NCBI GenBank assembly: GCA_013397115.1
Contig: VWZW01007674.1
Coordinates: forward strand, 62,001 to 126,000
DNA from: Edolisoma coerulescens
Taxonomy: Eukaryota > Chordata > Aves > Passeriformes > Campephagidae
Length of the DNA stretch: 64,000 bases
Direction: 5' to 3'
Under the pieces are notes generated by a model that saw only the letters and a list, made by a program, of their open reading frames with translations, ran no database searches and had not been told where the DNA came from. Positions 1 to 11,500 of the stretch are shown one piece after another. The position numbers and the translations under genes are program-made. Within the stretch, counting starts at the first letter, position 1; every line of letters begins with the position of its first letter.

Positions 1-2419
1 AATGTAAAATTTAATCCAAAACCACCAAAATAGTAAGTTTCTTCTTATGACAGGTAAAAATGTATATTTAAACAATTTCACTGTTCTTTTAATCCAAGTT
101 GATTTCTCTTTCCTTTTTTTGGGTTCATTCCTTCATACCCTAATGGGCTGTATATTTAAGCAGCATAGAATATAGCACTAGTTGCATTTATTATTTCTGC
201 TTTTAAATAGATCACTTCATGAAAAAAGAAAACCTAAGCACATTTCTTGCAGCTCAGTTAGTAGAGCAGTGATTTTAATAAAATAAACTTAGAAACATGG
301 TGGTTTTGTGTACTTCTAACCTTAAAAAAAAGATCCTGCATCATAAAATATGCCAGATGGAAGACTCATGGCTTATATACATATGAACATTATGGAGGTT
401 AGGTAAGAGGACATCACATGAGAAAGCAAAATATTTATGTAGTGCAATTTTGTTGCACCAAGATTTGATTGGGGCTTGGGTTTTTCGTTTAGATGCCAGT
501 TTCTAGTTATTTTATCATGAAAATACATTCTTCCCATGAGAGTTTACAAATCTTAAAAATTAGACCGCTGAACAGTGTTTAAGAAATCAGTCACCTTTGA
601 AATGCTGTGTTTAGACTTTTTATACGTAACTTGCATTGGTATTGAATTCATCATGTTTAATTTAGGTATTTAAGTAGGTGAAATCCTACTTAGTCTGTGT
701 GAATAGAAAAGGAACAACGCTACTCTCTTTGCATAATTTCAATGTAAATTGTTTATATTTAGAAGGCAGATACATACAGGTTTTCCTTACATTTTTTAAT
801 TCATCAAAATGTATGCTGGCTATATCAGGGAGCAGTGAACAAAAGGGAAGTATAGTCATGTTTGGGTGAATTTTCAGAAGGCTGAAATTTCAATATGTGC
901 TGCACGTTACAGGCGTGTTTCAGCTGCTTGTCTTTGAGGGTGGGGAGTTGGATTTTGTTGTTCTGAGTCATATAACGTTGCTGTGGTGGGTTCATTTGAG
1001 TTACCAAGTGTATGAACTTCAAGTGGGATGACCACATTAAGCTGATGCTGACAGCTGGGAAAGTGTCTTATGTTGGAGGTTGTGTGGGGCAGTCTGTAGC
1101 TACTAGAGTGAGTAGACAGCACAGTTGGGGTATTTTATTTTCTGTCATTTTATTAGACATTACAGCTAGACAAACTCATCGATATATAGATAATAAATCC
1201 ATTTGTAATTATTTTCTGTGTTATTCTATGCATGTAGAGTTTGAGGATTTTCTTTTTCCTTCAAGGTATGTCTGATTTAAAAAAAACTCTCAGAAATGCA
1301 TTATTGTTGATGAATTCTTAATCACTGATCTGTTGTTTCTGAACCCAGCTATAATTCTTACAGACTTATGATTTAGATGTAATACAGAACTGTAGACTTA
1401 AAGTCTTACAGGGATTTAGGCATATAAGGCATGTAGACTTCAGTGTGGCACAGAGACACTGTGTGTCTCCTTTGTCATTAGCTTGTTCTCCTTGAGTTTA
1501 CTCTGTCTTTATCGATCTTTCTGAAATCCATCTGACTAATCTGGCAGGATTTACAAAGTCCATTGAACAGAGTTTTCATTTTGCTCTGTATGCTTTCTTT
1601 TGCAGCAATTGGTGTATGTCTCACTACTTTTGTTACAGCTATATTTAGCTTGCACTAATCCCCTCAAATTATTTTATGATCAAAGAACTTAATAATTTAC
1701 AGAATTTATAGCCCCCCAAGATTTTGGAATCCATAATCAATAGTCAACTTTATAGAGGCTTATTTAAAATATTTGGCAGTGTGAATATTGTCCCAAACAA
1801 ATCCCTGTTGTTGGCATATATGTCTGCATCACCCAGAGGTATGACCTTCCTGCTCTCTTGGTTAGAACCCAGGGAAGTGGCTGAGATCCATGGGGTTGTC
1901 CCAACAAACTTTCTGATGCTTTCTTTGACTAATTTGAGGTAATGCTTTGAGGTAGTTGAAAGGATCCAATCTTTTCCCAATAAACACGCCCCATTTCCCT
2001 ATGTGGTTTTTATCCAAACCTTTACATTTTACTCCCTGTGGTGAATTTTCTATAACCATGTAACAGTCTGGTCACCTTTTCATGTAAACATCTGTATAAA
2101 TAAAAACTCATAATTTTATTTCTCGATGTTTTGATCTATTTTTTTTCTATTGTATCATTGTAACCAGCTGTTCTTGATCAAAGATGCTCAATAAATTAAT
2201 GTTTATTGTAATCTGATGCATTAAAGCTGATAAATGGGTCTGGAGACCTACCACAAAAATGAAATGGTAAAGCATTATAAATCCCTCAAGCATTTGTGCT
2301 ATGCGTTGGTCTGCCCTGTTGTTTGACACTGGCTTCTTAAAACTGCCTTTTTTTTTTCTCTTATGTGAGATTTATGTATATTTAAAATTATTATCTGCTT
2401 TGTGTTTTGGGGAGAACAG
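1..2419 (+). other. SIPA1L1: Intron of SIPA1L1 (left part cut by the window edge)
   Basis: AT-rich sequence with stops in all frames and only short open frames. I found no exon homologous to the part of SIPA1L1 that precedes the FGISRRSP segment, so the upstream exon probably lies left of the window. The region ends in the acceptor GGAGAACAG at 2411-2419, whose pyrimidine tract is poor (a T-rich run lies about 60 bases upstream). No repeat or RNA gene was recognised. Confidence 0.7.
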
Positions 2420-2544
2420 GTTTGGAATTAGCCGTAGATCCCCTGCTTCCATTGACAGGCAGAACACGCAGTCAGACACGGGCGGCAGCGGCAAATCCAC
2501 GCCCAGCTGGCAGAGGAGCGAAGACAGCATCGCTGACCAGATGG
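2420..2544 (+). CDS. SIPA1L1: SIPA1L1 coding exon (FGISRRSP...IADQM)
   Basis: This 125-bp exon gives one base to a split codon, then 41 codons from [20 protein letters not shown] to SEDSIADQM, then one base of the next codon. The acceptor is AACAG before 2420 and the donor is ATGG|GTACGT at 2545. The encoded stretch is Ser/Arg-rich, with basophilic kinase-type sites (RRSP). In mammalian SIPA1L1 this block lies between the PDZ domain and the Ser-rich tail. Its 3' end is in phase 1, which fits directly to the exon at 5244 (GAG, Glu). Confidence 0.93.
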
Positions 2545-5500
2545 GTACGTATGGAGCTCTGCACGGGGAGCGAGTGCTGCTCACCACAAGGTGACTTTGG
2601 CAATGCCTCTCCTGGCAGACAGAGACCCCCCTTAAGTGCAGTGTTTTCAGCAGCTTTGGAAGTTAACCTTGTTCATCAGGATGAATAATTAGGCCTGGAG
2701 CATGCACTGAAGCTTCTGCAGTCTGCTTCCCTGAGACCTATGAGTATCACCTGAGGAAGAACTGATTTCATTTCCTTATTTGATTGTGGGATTAAATCTG
2801 CCTTAATGCTCTTACCCTGAAACACTCTGTCCTTTTAGAAGCAGTTGGGCAGACACACTTACTAATTTGTCTTGCTGTTGAGGACTTGTTTGACCTTACC
2901 TACTCTCCCAAGTGGCTTGGTTTAGTTTAATTTTTCCTTAGTTTGTCTAAAGTGGTTGTGATGCTCCCTTTCAAATGGTGCTATATAAATGCAAATTGAT
3001 TGTTTGATCATTGAAGCTATAAAAATACCGCGTATAAAATGGAAAAAAATGCAATTAAAGTTTAAATAGTGAGGTAAATCTATAGGTAGGTAATCACCTT
3101 CCACAAACATACATTTTCACTGCACGTGGCTATTAAGCTGTCAGCTGAGGGAACATATTAACTACATGGAACAGCTAGGTACTGAGAATTTATATTGTTA
3201 GGCCTTCATTTGAAGTTCTTGCGCATAGACTTTTTGCTACAGCTGTGGCTTGACTTGAAAGGATTACCAGTAAGACTGGCACCAGCAAAAATCTCCTGTC
3301 TACAAACAGCATTTATCCAACATGATGACCCTGGCCAAGGTTGCTAGATTGTGTTTTTTTAACTTTTTTTACCCTAGATTAAACAATTCCATACTTTTTT
3401 ATTGCATCACTTTACTGTATCACTGTACAGATGGACTAGTGTTCACGACAGAATACACTTCAGTGAGAGAAGGAATTTAAGGCATATGCCGCCAGCCTCT
3501 GGTTCTGAAGATGTTCTTGGTTCACACACCTTCACAACCTCAGTAAGCTGTGCCTTGTTATCAAAGCCATCTGTCAGTCCCTCCCTCACAACTCCCCCCA
3601 TACTTCTCAATAAAAAACTGTGATTATACTGATCTACAGTTCTCGTTTTGACAGAACAATTTTAATCGCATATGTTTTGAAACTGTGTGATGGTAACGAC
3701 ACATGTAAAAATGATCTTTTGCTCAGCATTACTTTTGCAGACCAACAGCTGGGTGTTGGTGCTGGCACTGAGTGGAGCTGCCAGCAAGTTCTGTTCTATG
3801 GTGTCAGATGTCAACATATTAGCAAAATAAATAAGGCTAGAAAGAACAGGAAAAACTGTGTGGTAGGAGAGATGGCTCCAGCATTTGGCAAAGGATGAGA
3901 AACGCACACTGACACAAAATACCTGTATTTTATCTCTTGTGTATTGTCCTGCATTCATAGAGTTGGAAACGGCATCTCTAATTGGAGACTTCATTGCCAA
4001 TCTGGTGAATGTAGGTGAAAGTTTGGTTTGATGACAAATAAGTACATTTCCACTTGGGATAATCTGTCTCAAGATAAATAAGGCTTTAGGTGTAGTGAAT
4101 CCACACACTGACACCTTCCTGGCGTATCCTTCACTACAGAACGTCTTTGTTCACCAACACTGCTTGCTACCACTTGCCAGAGAAAATCAAGTTTGATGAT
4201 GATATTACTGGTATTATCATTATTATTCTTTAAAAAACTCACGACTTCTATTTGTCTTTTAAAAAGCTTGTAATGCTGCAGATCAAGATGAATGAACTGT
4301 AGCTGTGTTAGAGAAAACACTGCTGTTTACCATGGATATTGTTGAGTACTTGATGTTTGTAAGCACATATTCTACTTAAAAGGAGCATTTTTAGAAGTGC
4401 AGAATGTATGTAGAAGTATGTGTAAAAACCCATAACTGAGAGAGATTCTTTGAAAATACTGACCTTGGGCTCTGAGAAGGCAATTACCTACCTAACAGGC
4501 TGTGTCTGAACACCCTCTAGACCCTCACAGTTATCTCTTGGGAAAATAATAAGTTTTATTGGCAAAGTGCAGTCCTCTGAGTGTCCATGTAAAATGAGTG
4601 ATTTGAATTCCATTCACTTTTCCAGGTTTAGTTTAATAAATATTCCTCTTGTACATCTATGCAGTTTCCACATTCACAGCCAGCAATGTTTAAGATAATA
4701 TTATGTCAAGAGATTTTTTTTTGCTATCTCTTCATTTAGAAAATGTTTATTTAACTCAGCTTTGATAAGAAATACGTGTCGTAGTTGTCCTGGGGAAAAC
4801 AGGTTCATTTAAGTGATTGCTGTAAACTTTTGCTATTGTCCGGCCTTGCATAGAATGCCATTTAAGGAAATGTGAGTCTTCAGTCTTTTAAATCTCTTGT
4901 CAGCAGGTATCATGCATTTAGAGATCCAGTGTCAATACCCTGTGAAAATGAATAGTCTGCTGTTTCAATGCTCTGATGTAGTGCTGTTTGGCAGTGGGGA
5001 CATGACACCATTCAGGCTGTTCTAACAAAAGTGAGGATGGTGGCAGCTGGTTTTTTGACAAAGCCTTAATGATTTATGCCAGGCAGGAATGGGCCCCCAC
5101 TTCCTCACCTGTGTTTTGTCACAATATGTATCCGTTTTTGGCTAACAGTAGTGTTGGACAAATTGCAGTGTAAAATCAGGTTACATGTTTTCTTAGCTGG
5201 TAGCACTGCTCTCTTCAGTCCATGGTTGTGTGCTGTGTTGCAGAGCCAACGTGCCATCTCCCAGCAGTCTCAAAAGTATTGCCGTCCTTCAGAGAGAGCC
5301 CCAGTGGAAGACTGATGAGACAGGATCCCGTGGTACACTTGTCTCCAAATAAGCAGGGTCATGTAAGTTATCCTAAAAAACGAATCATTTAATGTCTCGC
5401 TTTTGCTCCACAAGCTCTTGATATCAAAAGTGCTGTTCAAAGTTATATTTAGAGTGTCAGTTAAAACAAGGAAAGAAAAAAAAATCCCATTCCCTACAGG

Positions 5501-8500
5501 AACATGGAAGAAGCAGCAGAGCAGGCCTGTTGTTGCCTAAATCCTATAGCACAGCATACTGAAATATTTATTAGTTAATAAAGATTTGCTGCCAGTTGAA
5601 CAGCAACCTCTTGTCTGTTCTCTTTTGAGAAGTAAAGGATTTGTGGAAATTTGCAAAGCTATTCCTAGACCTCACATGTAAGACTTAGAGTTTAACTAAT
5701 ACATCTTCTAATGCAATGCCAAGAAAGCTGCTGCTTTGAGACCGAATAGTGATTTTGGTTTTGTATTTTCTCCGTTTTCATAATGTACCTTGAACACTGC
5801 TGGAAGTCTGTCTGATAGGTGTCCTGGAATCCTGCTGAAAAAAAAACATATTTGTTTTATTTGTTTTGAAATTCTAAATGGTAAATGCTGTTCTTCTGTC
5901 TCTGCAGAGTTAACTGTTCATACCTTTGTGGAGACCATCACTTCCCAATTTACATACAGAGAGATAGATAAATACAGTAATGTTCATAAATTTAAAGTGT
6001 CTTGAAAATTACTGAAGTCACTGTAATAAAAGAAGCACCCTTTAAGCTTTAAATTACTCAATAAGCTGTATCACTTGCTTTTTATTTGTACAACAAGCTA
6101 AAATATAGAGTTGTGTTGCATGATGTTACTGAAAGTATTACTTGCATTTATTTAGATGTGAGAAAGCCTTTTATTGGTTCCAAGTCTTTAATTTGCTCCT
6201 GCTTGCCAGCATTATTCTTTCAATGCAGTTGGCAGTGTTGCTTTTAGATTATTAATTCATAAAAACACATATTTATTATTTAAAAAAGAAAACACCAAAG
6301 CAACCTGAACAGTAACACACCTGTCTTCGTATTCTTAGAAGCACAGACTAGATTTTAAATTTAAATTGACCTGGTTTTCATGAGATGTATTTGACTGCAT
6401 AGTGGTGTAATACATAACTCATTAGCTTGAGTGCAAAGTGCAATACTGGAATTATTAATGCTTGCATTATTCTGGTTTAGTCATTGTTAAAGTAAATCTT
6501 TATTATGTGGACAGATGGATGGGGGAGTGATGAAGTTCTTAATGAAGAAAAGTAACTTTAATTGGAGATAACTAGGAGTCCAGATCAACTTCATATTCCC
6601 CCACTTTCCTATCAATTCTTGCTTTAGTATATTAAAAGACATGGGTGCTGATGATTTCGTGTTCTCAATATGCATCTGTTCTCTATTTCCTTCTGAAAAC
6701 AAAAACAGTATCTGGTTTTTTTTATATTTGTCTGTCTGTTCAGTCAAACTCCAGGGGCAGACAAATAGGAAACTTTTAAGTCTCCTTTCCATCAATTCCC
6801 TTTCTCCCAGGCCATGTGGTCATCCAACAGGTCTGTTCCCTACTGCTTCAGTTCTGATTCTGTAGATGATCAGAACTTTGATAAATTCCATAGAATCCAA
6901 ATGGATATAAATACCTCAAAGGTAGATGAGCTACTAAGCAATAAATGTATGACAAGAAATTCTTCTCAAAATGGGATATTCCACCACTATGAAATTGAGG
7001 ACATTCAGTTTCTTTGCAATAGTGGGCTGTAACCAAGGACAGGACATAGAAACCAGCCAGGCACTGGCATGCCCTAATGGGATAGTTTAAAAGCATCACA
7101 TTAAAGCTGCTTTTCATGCAGTTCTGCTGTTTGGAAAACAATTTCACATTAGTTAAATGGTGTTTCACTGGTCATTTGCAAAGGACACTCCTGCTGCGGA
7201 GGAAAGACACCCTACTGCCAAGAGGAGGAAGAACAGTGGTTGTGCTCTTCTTTGACTTTTTGATAGGCAATTGGATCACTAAAATAATGTGCGCTTTCTG
7301 TGGATTGGTTATGTTCCATGTTCTAAAACACTGCAGTCTTAAAATTAGAATATTTTTAATTATTGTAGTTATAAACCAGGTCACAGTCTACATAGCTCAG
7401 CCAATGTCATTGGACTGGGCTGAGCAGAACTGTGCTTGAAAGGAACCACCGCAAGGTATTTTGGGACAAAATACAAATAACGCAGGCTTTTCCTGGCTTC
7501 CAAATCCATACGAAAAGTTTTTTTATGTGCACTCAGAACAGAGGATGTGCACTGTGTTGGAATTAAATTTTTTGAGTTTATTAGTCTCCTCAATGTATCT
7601 ATCCAATACCTCCAGGTAGGAGAGCTCCTATTAAGCAGTGGTGGCTTTTGTAACCTTTATTTCCTCCTCTCCGTTGCCATAATTTTGTTTCTTCTGTAGT
7701 CTGACAGCCACTATTCCAGCCATTCCAGCAGCAATACACTCTCCAGCAATGCCTCCAGTGCTCACAGCGATGAGAAATGGTATGACAGCGGAGAGCGCAC
7801 GGAATCGGAGCTGAACAGCTACAACTACCTTCAAGGGACTTCAGCTGATAGCGGCATAGACACCACTTCCTACGGACCCAGCCATGGCAGCACCGCCTCC
7901 CTGGGAGCTGCAACATCTCCGCGGACAGGGCTGACCAAGGAGAAGGTGGCACCGCTGTGGCACAGCTCCAGCGAAGTGGTCTCCATTGCAGACAGGACAT
8001 TAGAAAAGGAAAGCCACATGGACCGGAAAGCTGAATCTTCACTCAGCCTGGATATTCACAGCAAGAGTCAGCCAGCCTCCAACCCTCTCACAAGGGAGAA
8101 CAGTGCTTACAGTCTAAGTGATGCTGTCTCCCATACAAGGTAATTTTCACCTCTTGTATGATTGACCCCCGCACACTCATTTTCCCATTCTCACTCTCTA
8201 ACCTATCAAAAGTGAGAAGTGGATGTTGAAGAGAGAGTGTTCTACCTATGTTAATCAATGTTTTGAAAGATTTCACTGTGCAGCATGCTTGAAAATTAAG
8301 ACCACCTTTAGTCTTAGCATCTGCTACTGCTTATAGTATTAAAAGTCTTTAAAAGCATGTTCTGTACTAAACTGCTGCTCCTAAACTATCCGTAAGACAG
8401 ACATGTCTGATGTGTTCATGGGGAGTATCTTGCAACAACTGCAGTTCATGTTATTAATGAACAGTTTAATATGGGGTTCATTTTTAGTCTTGGAAGTACC

Positions 8501-11500
8501 CATTTCAGATGGTCCCTGGTCTCTGCTTGCAGTTGGTATGATCAATACTGAGAGCAAGTTGCTTGGGAGTGCTAGCACGTAGATCTTAATCTCATTCTGC
8601 TGCAAGCTTGTGGGTATGACACGTTACAGTCACCTTCCCTCTCCCTCAGTTTTGCCACTTGTAAAATGGGCAAGATGAAGTACGTGTGTAATGTGCTTGA
8701 ACACCCAAAAATGGAAGGTACCCACTTTACAAGTTAATCAGTGCTGCTAGCAGCAGAAAATATTTTAGACCATTTTACTAACCCATTTTCCAAGAAGTAT
8801 TCAGTGTGCTTTTGAAAAATATTCCTACTCTGTCATATTAGCAACAAGAAAAAAACATAGGTGTTTTAGGGAAGATGTGGGATCATCATACTTTGTTGGC
8901 CTTGTGGACCCTGACTGTTGCATTTTTATTCTTAAGGCATGTCTGTTTTGACAGTGTAGCTAAAATACCTGCAGACTGAAAGTCCAAAGCAATTTCTGGT
9001 AATTGTCTTGAACAAAGCTACTGTGCAAGACTAGATGTCTATGAGAACAGTTCACTAACTCCTCATACAGGAGCTGAAAATAAGGGGTTGTCATAGAGAC
9101 TGCAGTGGTCTCCAGGTACTTTGTTATGGTAATTCTGACTTAAGTAATCCATTAATGGTGGTCCCACTCTGGTTTACTGCCTCTCTTCATTGGCCATTTT
9201 TGGCACCAAAGCTCACACTCAGTGGATAGAAATCCCACCCAGGTGGTTGAGACTGGTGTGTTTGCAGTAGCTGTGCATGCATGAAGGACTTGAGCAAGTC
9301 TGGAGAAAACATTCTGCAGAGGGATTTACTTAGATTTCTGGCATGTTAGCTTGTGCCCCTTTCTTGAAGATAAAAAGTCTATATAATGGTTGTCTACAGT
9401 GTTACACCTTTTATTTTAAGATAAGTATGTTTATTTGCATTTTTTAACATTGAGTAGAATTTACCATGTGTCCTGCAGTACTTGTCTGAATGTAACTGGT
9501 AGTGACATTAGATGTTGAGATTCTTGTACAAAATGCTGATTGTAGTAAAGTCAGCAGCATTTTCATCTGGAAGGATTTTTTCTGAAGCGACTTAAAGAAT
9601 CCTGGAAAATTTATGTAACTCTTGGAAGCTTTATTGTAAAGCCTAATGGAATGGCATCTTTGTACATCTGAGGTTCTGGTTTCTCCTTTGAGCACCAAAT
9701 AGGGTCAGTTCACTAGAAAAACTGAGAAAATTTTATAGAAAGCAACACTTAGCAGGGCAGGCACACCCTGACAGCTCTCATCTTCCATGGATATACTTTG
9801 CAACTTGACTGCAAACTGAAGTCTAGGTTGTTGTCTCATTATTTATTGTATTATAACACTGTGTCTCCAAACACAGTGTTTTCTCTAGTTGGCTTGGATT
9901 AATTGGCACAATGTTTCTCTGATGGCATTGAAATTATTCTCTCCTTGTGATTTTGGGGCTATCACTGAAATTTCCAGATAAAGGTTTCCTGGGCTTTATT
10001 CTGAAGAAAACAGTTGAGGTTTCCTTTTGCCAAGTTTCGTTTAAAACTTAGATGTTAATAATGCAACTCTTCACAAAAAGGAGTAGTAGCGGTTTGTAGA
10101 ACACATGGGGTGTGATACTTGAGAAATGCAGCAATACTTGCGCATACATCATTTCTTGTGGTGGATTAAAACCGGATTGACTCATGTTCCTTCTTTATTA
10201 TTTGTTATTTTTGAAGACTAGAGCATGCGTTTGATGCCTCACAATAAAACAAAGGCACAATCTGGGACAAAAAGCTTTGGTTTTGTTTCTTGTGGCATCC
10301 TCGGTTGGTGGTTGCACACTGAACAGCAGTGGGACCCTAGGTCATCTGGCTGTTTGCTCCCAACTCTCTCATTGCTTCCTCTGTGGAGGCACAGCAGCTT
10401 GGAGCTGGAGGCTGGTTAAACTGGCACTTCCAAAAGACAAGCACAGATTATGGAGATTATTATGAAGATGCCTGCTTCAAGGAGGTGAAGGAGAGGTTCT
10501 GAACAGGCTACTTTTCATGAGAAATGAACAGCTTAATTGGTGTGTTTCTCTATCAGTTTCTAAATTGCTATCCTTTGTTGCTTCTCACTTTTTTATCTTT
10601 TGCCTGTAGATGCCATAACATCTGTAATGTCTTTAAAGTTGGGTTTCTGAGCAAGAAGAAAAAGGAATATGGCCCTAAAAAGATCTCTGTGACAAAAGAA
10701 AAGAAAATAACTACAAATTAGAGTGTTTGTGTCTGTAGAAGACAAGAGTGATAATTACTGCTCAGATCATTTTGTGGCGCATAAAAGAACATGTACCTGA
10801 GAACTGGTGGCAAAATGTAAATTATAGTGATTAACTTTTACAGCAGAGCTTCTGGCTGGGTTTTATTTTTCTTTTCCACCCCCATTCCCTAAGTCCTTCC
10901 TGATGATTGTGCAGATTTCTCATAGCATCCCAGGAGAACTGCATTATGTAGGCCAGTAATTATACAGAATCATTATAGCTGAATGTCATTAAATGAAGCA
11001 GTATGTGCTGATGGCATGAATTCCTTACAAAAAAAATTAAATCAAACTTTCATTTCTACCTAAGCTATACAGTTTCTTAGGGTCGTCTTACCAAAATTAA
11101 AAGGATAATTTTGACTATTTGTAATCAAGTACATTTTTCATTACTTCTGATAATTTTAAGATACTTAAGATATTATTTATTGTAGAGTGCTTTTATGAAT
11201 GGCTCATCTGTAATTTTTGCAGACAGTCTTGTAGTGTTTGAATGTTTTCATAATTCAATCCCCGGTGTCTCAATAATTGAGGTGGGAGATAGGGGACCAG
11301 TAGTGACCATCTCTGTACCCTGAGAAAGAGGACTGAATCTCTTCCAGATAAAACTAAGCTGGTCTAGGTATCTGTTACAGTATGATGAATTCTCTGCATG
11401 CTTCCTGGTATCAAATATTCTAATAACTTCCCATCACTACAATAGTGCTCCAGCTCTGATTTAGTTTTCCTAGAGTTTATCCAAAGCCTTTTGTTCTCCA

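Noticed and set aside
3662..4114. 150-codon minus-strand open frame in an intron
   Set aside because: No recognisable protein, no splice or promoter context, and intronic AT-rich DNA around it.
7599..8042. 147-codon minus-strand open frame
   Set aside because: It is the antisense shadow of the SIPA1L1 exon 7700-8139, whose plus-strand reading is clearly homologous.
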